From JAXHTH01 sp034211115 (GTDB lineage: Bacteria; Planctomycetota; Phycisphaerae; Phycisphaerales; SM1A02): a stretch of DNA of 12,292 nucleotides. The DNA is taken from the NCBI GenBank assembly GCA_034211115.1, contig JAXHTH010000079.1, positions 1-12,292 on the forward strand, given 5' to 3'. Positions 1-6,379 of this stretch are shown piece after piece. The notes under the pieces were generated by a model that worked only from the letters and a program-made list of their open reading frames with translations, made no database searches and had not been told where the DNA came from. Every line of letters begins with the position of its first letter. Positions within the stretch are counted from its first letter, which is position 1. The translations under genes were made by a program, and so were the position numbers.

Positions 1-1
1 C

Positions 2-670
2 ACGCACCTGCCGGGCGAGAAGATGGAGCGACGATGCCGCAAGGCGATACAGCAGTTGGGGATCGCCGATCCCTGGCTGGAGCCGATGGACGCGGCGAGC
101 GATGAGGATCTGGATCGCGTGTTCGGCCGGATCGCCGACGACTTTGCGACGATGGACTTCCTCGTCCACTCCATCGCCTTCGCCGACAGGACCTGGCTCC
201 AGGAGGGGAAGTTCACCGACACGCCGCGCGAGGTGTTCGCGCAGGCCCTGGACATCAGCGCCTACACCTACAAGGGTCTGGCCAGCCGGGCGGCGCCGCT
301 CATGGAGAACGGCGGGTCGATGATCGCCCTCAGCTACTACGGCGCGGAGAAGGCCGTGCCCGGCTACAACGTGATGGGCGTGGCCAAGGCCGCTTTGGAG
401 TGCGTGACCCGCTATCTCGCCGCCGACCTGGGGCCGCGCCAGATCAGGGTCAACACCATCTCCGGCGGCCCGCTGCGCACCATGAGTTCCCTGGCCGTGG
501 GCGGGTTCAGCGAGATCCTGCGCTGGGTGGAGAAGAAGGCGCCGCTGCGCCGCAACGTGACGGGGCAGGAGGTCGGCGACACCGCCGTCTATCTCCTCAG
601 CGACATGTCCACCGGCGTCACGGGGCAGAACCTCCACGTCGACGCCGGCTACAGCATCATGGGATTGTAG
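2..670 (+). CDS. fabI: Enoyl-[acyl-carrier-protein] reductase FabI, 5' end outside window
   Basis: NAD(P)H-dependent reductase of the last step of each fatty-acid elongation cycle, a cytosolic short-chain dehydrogenase. The frame is open to the window edge (codons from base 2), so the true start and the N-terminal nucleotide-binding glycine motif, roughly 40 residues by comparison with E. coli FabI, are missing. The ATG at 23 is internal. Visible family marks, numbered from that Met: HSIAFA (49-54), Tyr105 in SYYGAEKA, catalytic Tyr115 and Lys122 in YNVMGVAK (FabI spacing of seven), NTISGGPLRT, and a C-terminal HVDAGYSIMGL. The SYxGAE...YNVMGxAK block separates FabI from FabG-type reductases. 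It ends with TAG at 668-670. A hairpin follows, so it is probably the last gene of its transcript. I see no broken residue in the part present. Confidence 0.95.
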   Translation, partial: THLPGEKMERRCRKAIQQLGIADPWLEPMDAASDEDLDRVFGRIADDFATMDFLVHSIAFADRTWLQEGKFTDTPREVFAQALDISAYTYKGLASRAAPLMENGGSMIALSYYGAEKAVPGYNVMGVAKAALECVTRYLAADLGPRQIRVNTISGGPLRTMSSLAVGGFSEILRWVEKKAPLRRNVTGQEVGDTAVYLLSDMSTGVTGQNLHVDAGYSIMGL

Positions 671-701
671 GTCCGGCCCGATCTCTGCGAGGAGTACCCC
701 G

Positions 702-722
702 GGCAGCGCCGACGGCGCTGCC
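702..722 (+). terminator. GC-rich hairpin after fabI
   Basis: Perfect 9-bp stem (702-710 with 714-722) and 3-base loop, 31 bases after the fabI stop. No T-run follows, so it may be a Rho-assisted or weak intrinsic terminator. A promoter-like element starts 14 bases further on, which fits a transcript boundary here. Confidence 0.45.
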
Positions 723-735
723 GGATTCGCTGATC

Positions 736-744
736 GGCTATCAT
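736..744 (+). promoter_or_regulatory. Promoter-like element GGCTATCAT upstream of the ETF gene
   Basis: GGCTATCAT resembles elements found near the starts of folD, coaX and ilvC in this window (consensus GNCTAYNMT), with TATCAT as a -10 hexamer. No good -35 is seen. Transcription from about 751 would give a leader of roughly 50 bases containing a 7-bp hairpin (760-766 with 771-777). Confidence 0.3.
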
Positions 745-798
745 CCTCCCAACGCCCGGCCGGCCCGGCGGGGCCGGTCCCGATGTGATCGCCGCTCC

Positions 799-1263
799 AT
801 GAAGAAGCCCGCGCGTGATATTGATCTGCGATCCGCCCGGGTCATCGTGGCTTGCGGGGCCGGGGTGAAAACCTCCGAGGATTTCGCCTTTGTGAAGGAC
901 CTCGCCGACTGCCTGGGGGCTCAGATAGCCGGCACCCGGCCCGCCGTCGATCGCGGCTTCATCAGCCGCGAGCAGATGATCGGGCAGACGGGCGTGAGCG
1001 TGCGGCCGGAGGTGTACATCGCCATCGGCATCAGCGGCTCGACCCAGCATCGCAGCGGGCTGGACGAATCGGCGACCATCATCGCCGTCAACCGCGATCG
1101 GCGGGCGCCCATCGTCTCCCTCGCCGATCACGCTATCATCGGTGACCTGCGGGAGGTCATCCCGCCGATGATCGAGGCCTGCCGGGGCGGCGCCACGATC
1201 GAGCAGCTCATTCGGTCATCAGCACAGGGACAGAGCGATGGCAAACTTCTTCACCGACAATGA
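799..1263 (+). CDS. Stand-alone FAD-binding domain of electron transfer flavoprotein alpha subunit
   Basis: 154 residues matching only the C-terminal FAD domain of EtfA/FixB. Visible: GTRPAVD with Arg47 (FAD-contacting Arg), GQTG at 62-65, GISGSTQH with Gln83-His84, SATIIAVN with Asn98, and AD110HAIIGD. EtfA is normally about 310-320 residues with an N-terminal alpha/beta domain that pairs with EtfB. Here the bases upstream encode fabI in another frame and then non-coding DNA, so the N-terminal half is absent, not frameshifted. ATG 799 is chosen because the domain starts about 10 residues later and in-frame extension would run into fabI. No good Shine-Dalgarno is seen. The stop lies 26 bases inside the next gene, so the pair is co-translated. 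By association it probably accepts electrons from that acyl-CoA dehydrogenase, alone or with a distant partner. Full ETF activity is uncertain, so no gene symbol is given. Confidence 0.85.
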   Translation: MKKPARDIDLRSARVIVACGAGVKTSEDFAFVKDLADCLGAQIAGTRPAVDRGFISREQMIGQTGVSVRPEVYIAIGISGSTQHRSGLDESATIIAVNRDRRAPIVSLADHAIIGDLREVIPPMIEACRGGATIEQLIRSSAQGQSDGKLLHRQ

Positions 1264-2995
1264 CGACATCCTCTTCCTCTTCGATCACATGGACATGAAG
1301 CGCATCGCGGCGATCATGGAAGAGGATTTCCGGTTCGCAAGGGAATTCGAGCAGGCCCCGCGCGATGCCGAGGAGGCCGTCGAGAGCTACCGGCGGATGC
1401 TCACCGAGCTGGGCGAGCTCGCCGCGGAGGAGATCGCGCCCACCGCCTGCGCGACGGACGAGGTGGGCAACATCCTCAACCCCGACGGCACCGTCACCTA
1501 CACGCCGGGCATCCGCCACGCCCTGAAGCGCCTGGGCGAGTCCGGGCTCATGGGTTCCACGCTTCCCTATCGCTTTGGGGGCATGAACTGCCCCAACCTG
1601 TTCCTCGCCATCACGAACGACATCATCAGCCGGGCCGATGCGGCGCTGATGAATCTCTACGGCCTCCAGGGGATCGGCGAGACGATCAACAGCTACGCCG
1701 ATGAAGAGATCAAAAAGGAGTTCCTGCCGGACCTCGCCGCGGGCCGAAAGACGGGTGCGATGGTCCTCACCGAGCCGGAGGCGGGCAGCGATCTTCAGTC
1801 GGTGAAGGTGCAGGCCCGGCAGGACGAGGAGGGCAACTGGCTCATCAGCGGCGTGAAGCGGTTCATCACCAACGGCTGCGGCGACGTGCTGCTGGTCATG
1901 GCCCGCAGCGAGCCGGACATCACCGACGGCCGCGGCCTGAGCCTCTTCCTCGTCGAGAAGGGCCCGCGGGTGAAGGTCCGCCGGCTGGAGAACAAGCTGG
2001 GCATCCACGGCAGCCCCACCTGCGAGCTGGAGTTCGACGACGCCCCGGGCCGGCTCATCGGCGAGCGGCAGCAGGGGCTCATCCGCTACGTGATGGAGCT
2101 GATGTTCGGCGCCCGGCTGGGGATCGCCGCCCAGTCCTGCGGGATCGGGGAGGCGGCCTACCGCGTCGCCCGCCGCTACGCCCACGAACGCAAGCAGTTC
2201 GGAACGCAGATCGAGGCCTTCCCCGCCGTGCGCGACCTGCTCGTCGAGAGCAGCATGGATCTCCGGGCCGCCCGGGCGCTGACCTATTTCGCAAGCTCCT
2301 GCGTGGACCTTCAGTACGGCGTCATGCAACGGCTTGACAAGGATGACTTCGCCGACGCCGATGAGAAAAAGCAGGCGAAGAACGAGCTTCGCTCCTACAA
2401 GCGATTCAACGGCATGCTCACCCCGATGGCGAAGTATTACGCTTCGGAGATGTGCATGCGGGTGACCAACAACGCCATCTCCGTGATGGGCGGGAACGGC
2501 TACATGCACGATTACCCGCTGGAGCGGCACCTGCGCGACAGCCGCATCACGACGATCTACGAGGGGACGACGCAGATGCAGATCGTCGCCGCGGTGGGCG
2601 GCGTGACGTCCGGAACCGCCCAGGCCCTGCTGGAGGATCTTCTCGACGGCGACTGGCCGGAGGACATCCGCCCGCTCGTCGAGCAGATCCGCGGCGGGCT
2701 CGATGAGCTCATCGCCGTCATCGAGTTCGTGAAGGAGCAGCCGGACGCGAACTATCGCCGGCTCTATGCGAGGAAGATCGTGGACATGGCGCTGATCCTG
2801 ATCATCGGGGCGCTGTTCTGCGATCACGCCACGGGCAGCGACAAGAAGAAGACGCTCGCCCGGCACTGGCTGGCGACGAAGATGCCCGAGCTGAAACGCG
2901 ATCGCGAACTGATCCGCGGCGGGGAGCAGGCCGTGCTCAGCGACTTCGACACGCTGGCCGGGCCCGTGCCGGAGCTGGAAAGCGCGACGGCGTAA
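1238..2995 (+). CDS. Acyl-CoA dehydrogenase, long (about 600-residue) subfamily
   Basis: 585-residue flavoprotein that would oxidise an acyl-CoA to the 2,3-enoyl-CoA and pass electrons to an ETF. In order: alpha-helical N domain (to about 170), the FAD/substrate segment MVLTEPEAGSD (175-185), SGVKRFITNG (204-213), RKQFG (318-322), GGNGYMHDYP (418-427), and Tyr441-Glu442 in IYEGTTQMQ, where Glu442 is the expected catalytic base. A charged insertion around 365-387 and a C-terminal extension beyond about 455 match the longer group that includes FadE5- and DmdC-type enzymes, so the substrate cannot be read from sequence. AGGGA at 1226-1230 with 7-base spacing supports the ATG at 1238, which overlaps the ETF-domain gene by 26 bases. 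A strong hairpin follows the stop. The antisense open frame over it is a composition artefact. Confidence 0.95.
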   Translation: MANFFTDNDDILFLFDHMDMKRIAAIMEEDFRFAREFEQAPRDAEEAVESYRRMLTELGELAAEEIAPTACATDEVGNILNPDGTVTYTPGIRHALKRLGESGLMGSTLPYRFGGMNCPNLFLAITNDIISRADAALMNLYGLQGIGETINSYADEEIKKEFLPDLAAGRKTGAMVLTEPEAGSDLQSVKVQARQDEEGNWLISGVKRFITNGCGDVLLVMARSEPDITDGRGLSLFLVEKGPRVKVRRLENKLGIHGSPTCELEFDDAPGRLIGERQQGLIRYVMELMFGARLGIAAQSCGIGEAAYRVARRYAHERKQFGTQIEAFPAVRDLLVESSMDLRAARALTYFASSCVDLQYGVMQRLDKDDFADADEKKQAKNELRSYKRFNGMLTPMAKYYASEMCMRVTNNAISVMGGNGYMHDYPLERHLRDSRITTIYEGTTQMQIVAAVGGVTSGTAQALLEDLLDGDWPEDIRPLVEQIRGGLDELIAVIEFVKEQPDANYRRLYARKIVDMALILIIGALFCDHATGSDKKKTLARHWLATKMPELKRDRELIRGGEQAVLSDFDTLAGPVPELESATA

Positions 2996-3020
2996 ACGAG
3001 ATGTACGGATTGCGGTGCGA

Positions 3021-3045
3021 GGCCCGCGGCGGATCGCCGCGGGCC
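3021..3045 (+). terminator. Terminator of the ETF-domain/acyl-CoA dehydrogenase unit
   Basis: Perfect 11-bp GC stem (3021-3031 with 3035-3045), loop of 3 bases, extendable by an A-T pair. It is followed by TTGTCTTGT, a moderately T-rich tail, and starts 25 bases after the dehydrogenase stop. Confidence 0.75.
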
Positions 3046-3091
3046 TTGTCTTGTGCGGGGAACCGGCGCCACGCGTCGGGCGTATCGTTCA

Positions 3092-3120
3092 TTGACACGG
3101 GGCGAGCCGTGAGAATGCAC
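3092..3120 (+). promoter_or_regulatory. Possible promoter for the zinc-ribbon membrane protein
   Basis: A consensus TTGACA lies at 3092-3097 in the gap after the terminator, but 16-17 bases on there is only AATGCA/ATGCAC, a poor -10. The position, 42 bases before the chosen start, is sensible. Support is weak. Confidence 0.25.
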
Positions 3121-3138
3121 GCGGCCGGAGCTGACTCG

Positions 3139-3738
3139 ATGATGGACGGCGAGCCGAATCAACCTGCGCCGCGCCGGATGCCCGGGTGGTCGCGGCCGGC
3201 CGGTCTGGGGCTGAGAGTCATCACCGTCACGGCGATGGTGTCTGCGATCCTGGCCACCGTCCTGTTCATGGTGTGCCCGTTGGTGGTCTGTCGTGATCTG
3301 ACCCCCGGCCCGGAAGCGAACGTGGGACTCCTTGTGATTCTCGCGCTGTGGGGCGGGTATCTCCTCGCTCTGCCTCTGCACGACGCGCGGCGATTCCAAC
3401 CGGCGCGGGCGATCGCCGTGACGGCGCTTGGCGCGACGGCCGTGGTTCTGGCGGCGTGCGCGCTCAGCGACGAGGACGTCGTCGGCACCGGCCTGTTCTT
3501 CGGCGCCCTCTCACACGGGACGCTCCTCATCGCCACGGTGTCAGCGCGGCATTGCAGCCGGCTGGTCGACGCGGATCATTGGGTCCGCTGGCGGTTGTCC
3601 CGCGGTCTGTGTCCGCAGTGCGGCTACGACATTCGAGCCCTTCCGCAGCAGCGCTGCCCGGAATGCGGGACGACGTGGTCCGCCGAGGAGACAAGCGGCG
3701 AGGCAGGTGAAACGCTCCCGCCGCCGCGCCTACGATGA
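3139..3738 (+). CDS. Four-helix membrane protein with C-terminal zinc ribbon
   Basis: 199 residues, function not recognised. Hydrophobic segments lie at about 24-51, 62-80, 91-110 and 116-135, followed by a short linker and a four-cysteine zinc ribbon: Cys158, Cys161, Cys173 and Cys176, in CPQCGYDI...RCPECG. This ribbon wording is, from my knowledge, very common in planctomycete membrane proteins, where it often sits next to an arginine-rich juxtamembrane stretch as here (WVRWRLSRG). The tail 180-199 is Glu/Pro-rich. The start at 3139 is chosen over the longer in-frame ATG at 3001 because GGAG at 3127-3130 lies 8 bases upstream, and the longer form would cross the terminator at 3021-3045 and add non-helical sequence. 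A second Met follows at once at 3142. It could be a sensor or scaffold in the inner membrane, but nothing in the sequence proves it. Confidence 0.8.
   Translation: MMDGEPNQPAPRRMPGWSRPAGLGLRVITVTAMVSAILATVLFMVCPLVVCRDLTPGPEANVGLLVILALWGGYLLALPLHDARRFQPARAIAVTALGATAVVLAACALSDEDVVGTGLFFGALSHGTLLIATVSARHCSRLVDADHWVRWRLSRGLCPQCGYDIRALPQQRCPECGTTWSAEETSGEAGETLPPPRLR
3728..3736 (+). promoter_or_regulatory. Promoter-like GCCTACGAT before the small membrane protein
   Basis: GCCTACGAT fits the GNCTAYNMT element seen near other starts, with TACGAT as -10. It overlaps the end of the preceding gene and lies about 57 bases before the ATG at 3793. Weak on its own. Confidence 0.2.
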
Positions 3739-3792
3739 GTCTCATCGATTCGCCTGTATTTCAGCCCCCTTCCCCTCCCGGAGCAGACCGGC

Positions 3793-4176
3793 ATGGCCAC
3801 GCTCACGATCATCCTCGGCCTCGCGCTCGCCGTCCTCGGCATCAGCGGCTACCTCGGCACCGGCCGGGAGAGCCTGACGGCCCTGATCCCCGCACTCTTC
3901 GGCGTGGCGTTCTTCGTCCTCGGCCTGCTGGCGCTGAGGGAGGGGATGCGGAAGATCGCCATGCACATCGCGGTGGGTGTCGCCGCGCTGGGCTTTGCCG
4001 GTTCCCTGCGCGGCCTGATCAGCCTCCCGGCGCTGCTGACGCGGGCGGAGGAGCTCGAGCGACCGGCGGCGGTCGGCGCGCAGGCCACCATGGCCGTCCT
4101 GTGCCTGTTCTTCATCATCGCGGCCGTCGCCTCCTTCATCCGCGCCCGGCGAACAGACGATCCAGCGGTTGTTTAG
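3793..4176 (+). CDS. Small four-helix conserved membrane protein
   Basis: 127 residues with hydrophobic segments at about 3-21, 27-47, 53-72 and 95-117, ending in a basic FIRARR turn and an acidic tail. I recognise the style (ILGLALAVLGISGYLGTG, then TALIPALFGVAFFVLGLLAL) from unnamed membrane proteins of planctomycetes and some other bacteria, but no function is known to me. The ATG at 3793 has GGAG at 3779-3782, spacing 10. It follows the zinc-ribbon gene by 54 bases and could be co-transcribed or use the element at 3728-3736. The overlapping frame from 3735 in another register is Arg/Pro-rich shadow. A 9-bp hairpin follows its stop by 62 bases. Confidence 0.8.
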   Translation: MATLTIILGLALAVLGISGYLGTGRESLTALIPALFGVAFFVLGLLALREGMRKIAMHIAVGVAALGFAGSLRGLISLPALLTRAEELERPAAVGAQATMAVLCLFFIIAAVASFIRARRTDDPAVV

Positions 4177-4238
4177 CCGCGACCCGCAGGGGAAGGCCTG
4201 GTCGTGAAAGGCCGGAGATGAAGGCGTTGCCGACAATC

Positions 4239-4259
4239 GCCCGACGCGGGGCGTCGGGC
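4239..4259 (+). terminator. Hairpin after the small membrane protein
   Basis: Perfect 9-bp stem (4239-4247 with 4251-4259), loop GGG, in the convergent gap. No T-run on either side, so strand and strength are uncertain. Position favours the plus-strand gene ending at 4176. Confidence 0.4.
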
Positions 4260-4287
4260 CAGCACCGCACCGGCCCGCGCGCGACAA

Positions 4288-4312
4288 GGGCGACCGCATC
4301 GTGCGATCGCCC
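4288..4312 (-). terminator. Terminator of the first 212-residue paralogue
   Basis: Stem of 4288-4293 with 4307-4312 and 4295-4298 with 4302-4305, 3-base loop. The one mismatch (4294/4306) is C-A in plus-strand RNA but a G-U pair in minus-strand RNA, so the stem is continuous (11 bp) only for the minus transcript. It starts 32 bases after the stop codon at 4345. The following tail is only mildly U-rich. Confidence 0.55.
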
Positions 4313-4344
4313 CTGAAGATCGATTGTGCATTCCTCGTGCCGGG

Positions 4345-4983
4345 TCAGGTGCGTCGTCGTCGCGCCCCGAGGAGACCCGCGAGGCCGAGTGCGGCCAGGG
4401 CACCGGGCGCGGGGATGGGAACGGGGACGAACTGCGTGTCGCCGATGCCGCCGCCCGTCGCGCTGGCCGGTCCTTCCGTCCAGTCCGGAGTCACGGCGAT
4501 GTACCACACCAGCGACCACTCGTCCGGGTCGAGCGTGGAAAACGGATCATTGGGGTTGCCGGAGTAGGTATAGACCGTGGCTTGCGCGGGACCGCTGTAG
4601 GAGAATGCGAACGGGTCCTGATAGTCCGCGATGAGGTACCCATCGGGGATGATGTCGTCGTTCCAGCCGACGCTGTTGATCTCCGCGAGGTTCGGGTTGC
4701 CGACGGAGTACGTGTCAACGGAGACATCCATCGTGTCATCGCCGTCGAGCAGGTACATGAACAGCATCTCATCCGGATCGAGGACACCCCCGAAGTCGTC
4801 CGGCAGGTCCGAGTCGTAGTCAAAGACGTAGGAGAAGACATCGAGTCCCCACGGTCCGCCCGTGAAGTAGTCCGACTCGGTGTGGATGGGAGTTCCGCCG
4901 ATATCCGGCTGCGCCGATGCGCTGCCCGTCACCGCGCAAATCGCAGCGACGAGAGCAGAGAGGCCAAGTGTCATTGTCTTCAT
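4345..4983 (-). CDS. Secreted PEP-CTERM-like anchored protein, paralogue 1 of 3
   Basis: 212 residues. Signal peptide 1-24 (MKT start, hydrophobic core, ASA then Gln), a mature domain of about 150 residues rich in Asp, Tyr and Gly that looks all-beta, a Gly-rich linker (ATGGG), and a C-terminal sorting signal at 186-212: VPVPIPAPG, hydrophobic segment, then ARRRRT. This is the PAPG variant of PEP-CTERM typical of Phycisphaerae. Such proteins are exported, then cut and handled at the membrane by an exosortase-type enzyme, none of which is in the window. Landmarks shared with the next two genes: SYVF, LLDGDD, SVGNP, YSGPAQ, DEWSLVWY. The ATG at 4983 is preferred over the open frame from 5115 because AAAGG lies 10 bases upstream and the signal peptide begins there. 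Molecular function unknown. Confidence 0.85.
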   Translation of the reverse strand: MKTMTLGLSALVAAICAVTGSASAQPDIGGTPIHTESDYFTGGPWGLDVFSYVFDYDSDLPDDFGGVLDPDEMLFMYLLDGDDTMDVSVDTYSVGNPNLAEINSVGWNDDIIPDGYLIADYQDPFAFSYSGPAQATVYTYSGNPNDPFSTLDPDEWSLVWYIAVTPDWTEGPASATGGGIGDTQFVPVPIPAPGALAALGLAGLLGARRRRT

Positions 4984-5004
4984 TTGAGAGAGCCTTTCTT
5001 CCCA

Positions 5005-5022
5005 CACCCGGGATTGCGGGTG
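5005..5022 (-). promoter_or_regulatory. Leader hairpin of paralogue 1
   Basis: 6-bp stem (5005-5010 with 5017-5022), 6-base loop, ending just upstream of the purine-rich ribosome site (AAGAAAGG, plus-strand 4991-4998). Paralogues 2 and 3 have a hairpin in the same place. It may affect message stability or translation. Confidence 0.35.
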
Positions 5023-5119
5023 CTCCGTACAACAGCATGGCGGCAGGCAGCCGTTGGCACCGCCGTGAACATTCTTTCCTGGCACAACCGTAACTCGGCT
5101 CACGGGATCGATCAAGCTG

Positions 5120-5148
5120 AATAATGGAGATATTACAGGCTTGGTAAA
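5120..5148 (-). promoter_or_regulatory. Candidate promoter of paralogue 1
   Basis: On the minus strand, TTTACC (5143-5148), 17 bases, ATTATT (5120-5125), in a locally AT-rich patch that stands out from the GC-rich surroundings. It predicts a start near 5113 and a leader of about 130 bases. Confidence 0.4.
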
Positions 5149-5359
5149 CTGGGTAGGTGTACAGACCGCAGGGGCCCCCGAGGTATTCCCGTTACCGGCT
5201 CAGGCCCGCTTGAGACCGGTCTGAGAGGCCCGTGGAGGGCGGTCGATCCGTCCTGCGCGGCGGGAACGGGAGAGTCCGAGAGGCCGGTTCGCGGCCATCC
5301 TGTGGATAACCTGCCGGTTCAGCCCGCCTGGTACGGGGTCGTCAGCCCCGGTGGGGCGC
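5149..5359. other. Intergenic DNA without recognised gene
   Basis: Part of the 432-base gap between paralogues 1 and 2. The rest of the gap holds the paralogue 1 leader and promoter and the paralogue 2 terminator. In this stretch I see no credible coding frame, tRNA or repeat. The frame at 5302-5610 runs into antisense of paralogue 2 and looks like shadow. Confidence 0.5.
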
Positions 5360-5392
5360 AAAAAAGAAACCGCCCGGCGGAGCTCCGGGCGG
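5360..5392 (-). terminator. Intrinsic terminator of paralogue 2
   Basis: 8-bp stem CCGCCCGG/CCGGGCGG (5370-5377 with 5385-5392), 7-base loop, followed on the minus strand by TTTCTTTTTT (plus-strand 5360-5369). It lies 23 bases after the stop at 5416. This is the most classical terminator in the window. Confidence 0.9.
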
Positions 5393-5415
5393 GGGCGGTG
5401 CGGATGATCGGCCGT

Positions 5416-6054
5416 TCAGCGGCGTCGACGGGAGGCGGCGAGGCCCGCCAGGCCGAGCAGGGCCAGGCCGGCCGGTCCGGGGACGTTGGGAACCGGGACA
5501 TCCTGTGTGTCCTGCAGTCCGCCTCCGGACGCCGTGGCCGGTCCCAGCGACCAGGTGGGGGACTCCGCCACGTAGTACACGAGGGACCATTCCTCCGGAT
5601 CCAGGGTTGAATCCGGATCGAACGGATCGCCCGCGTAGGTGTAAACCGAAGCCTGGGCGGGGCCGCTGTAGGTGAACAGATACGGCTCCTGGTAGAGCTG
5701 GATGTCGAATCCCGGCGGGACGACGTTGTCCTCGAATCCCACCGTGCCGATGGGCAGATCGTTGGGATTGCCCACCGAGAACGTGTCCACCGACACATCC
5801 AGGCTGTCGTCCCCGTCCAGGAGATAGACGAAGAGCATCTCGCCCGGCAGGAGGTCGTAGCTGAAGTTGTCGGGGAGCGTGGAGTCCTCGTCGAAGACGT
5901 ACGACGACACATCCAGGCCCCAGGGGCCGCCGGTGAAGTAGTCGATCTCCGAGTGAATCGGTGTGCCTCCGATGTCCGGCTGCGCCCAGGCAGAGCCGGT
6001 CAGCGCGCACACACCGACCACCGCCAGCATGAAGCGATTCAATGTCGTGTTCAT
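5416..6054 (-). CDS. Secreted PEP-CTERM-like anchored protein, paralogue 2 of 3
   Basis: 212 residues, colinear with paralogue 1 and, by eye, well over half identical to it. Signal peptide 1-24 (MNTTLNRF start, SAWA then Gln). The mature domain carries the same landmarks: FTGGPWGLDV, SYVFDEDS, LLDGDDSLDVSVD, SVGNPND, YSGPAQASVYTY, LDPEEWSLVYY. Gly-rich linker ASGGG, then sorting tail 186-212: VPVPNVPGPAG, hydrophobic segment, SRRRR. The usual PAPG is VPGPAG here. Start at 6054 by signal peptide position and AAAGG 10 bases upstream, within a purine-rich leader very like that of paralogue 1 (GGGAAGA...AAAGG...CTC.TCAA before ATG). Its own terminator and promoter make it monocistronic. Probable role at the cell surface, with no catalytic motif seen. 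Confidence 0.88.
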   Translation of the reverse strand: MNTTLNRFMLAVVGVCALTGSAWAQPDIGGTPIHSEIDYFTGGPWGLDVSSYVFDEDSTLPDNFSYDLLPGEMLFVYLLDGDDSLDVSVDTFSVGNPNDLPIGTVGFEDNVVPPGFDIQLYQEPYLFTYSGPAQASVYTYAGDPFDPDSTLDPEEWSLVYYVAESPTWSLGPATASGGGLQDTQDVPVPNVPGPAGLALLGLAGLAASRRRR

Positions 6055-6085
6055 TTGATGAGTACCTTTCTTCTTCTCTTCCCGG

Positions 6086-6100
6086 CCCTGCAGAACAGGG
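6086..6100 (-). promoter_or_regulatory. Leader hairpin of paralogue 2
   Basis: 5-bp stem CCCTG/CAGGG (6086-6090 with 6096-6100), 5-base loop, just upstream of the purine-rich ribosome site of paralogue 2. It occupies the same place as the hairpins of paralogues 1 and 3. Confidence 0.3.
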
Positions 6101-6164
6101 ATAGACGAACATCTTCTGCATGCCGCGACGACCCATCGCCGCAGCCTACAATCTCCTCGATCTC

Positions 6165-6193
6165 AAAGTAGTGTGAGCACGGTCCTGGGGCAA
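6165..6193 (-). promoter_or_regulatory. Candidate promoter of paralogue 2
   Basis: On the minus strand, TTGCCC (6188-6193), 17 bases, TACTTT (6165-6170). Matches to consensus are partial (4 of 6 and 3 of 6). It predicts a leader of about 104 bases. Confidence 0.3.
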
Positions 6194-6209
6194 GGTCAAT
6201 ATGGTCAAT
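6194..6209 (-). repeat. Tandem TTGACC direct repeat next to the paralogue 2 promoter
   Basis: The plus strand reads GGTCAAT at 6194-6200 and again at 6203-6209, i.e. ATTGACC twice with a 9-base period on the minus strand. It directly abuts the -35 side of the candidate promoter, where an activator could bind. It is too short for confidence. Confidence 0.3.
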
Positions 6210-6238
6210 TTCCATACAAGTTACTTTGGGCAAGGAGC

Positions 6239-6258
6239 GGCCGCCGTCCGCGGCGGCC
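6239..6258 (-). terminator. Hairpin between paralogues 2 and 3
   Basis: Perfect 8-bp stem (6239-6246 with 6251-6258), 4-base loop, 121 bases after the paralogue 3 stop and upstream of the paralogue 2 promoter. No T-run follows. Possible end of the paralogue 3 transcript. The rest of the 325-base gap (6055-6379) holds the paralogue 2 leader and promoter and no credible gene. Confidence 0.3.
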
Positions 6259-6379
6259 CGCCGTCCGTGTGAGCCGGGAAATGTGCGTCCTCCTCTCTCT
6301 CTGTCTCTGGGGAAAAAGGTAGTTCCATACGCCCCTGGGCGTGTCCCGCCCGTGGGCGACGCCGGCCTCCACGCGTCTC

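Noticed and set aside
1208..2866. Long (552-codon) antisense open frame over the acyl-CoA dehydrogenase
   Set aside because: Shadow of a GC-rich gene: the protein is low-complexity and without motifs, while the plus strand carries a full catalytic dehydrogenase.
3001..3138. N-terminal extension of the zinc-ribbon protein to the ATG at 3001
   Set aside because: It would span the terminator hairpin at 3021-3045, and a good ribosome site supports 3139.
3735..4316. 193-codon frame overlapping the small membrane protein, with an ATGA overlap to the zinc-ribbon gene
   Set aside because: The overlap is attractive, but the protein is Arg/Pro/Gly/His-rich shadow, while the frame from 3793 gives clean membrane helices.
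4893..4983. Short upstream frame in the paralogue 1 leader (minus ATG near 5073) ending in ATGA at the real start
   Set aside because: The coupling geometry is neat, but the 30-residue product has no recognisable composition and the other two paralogues were not seen to share it.
5060..5095. TGGCAC sites resembling a sigma-54 -24 box, since PEP-CTERM genes can be sigma-54 controlled
   Set aside because: They are on the plus strand, facing away from the paralogue, and lack a GC -12 box at the right distance.
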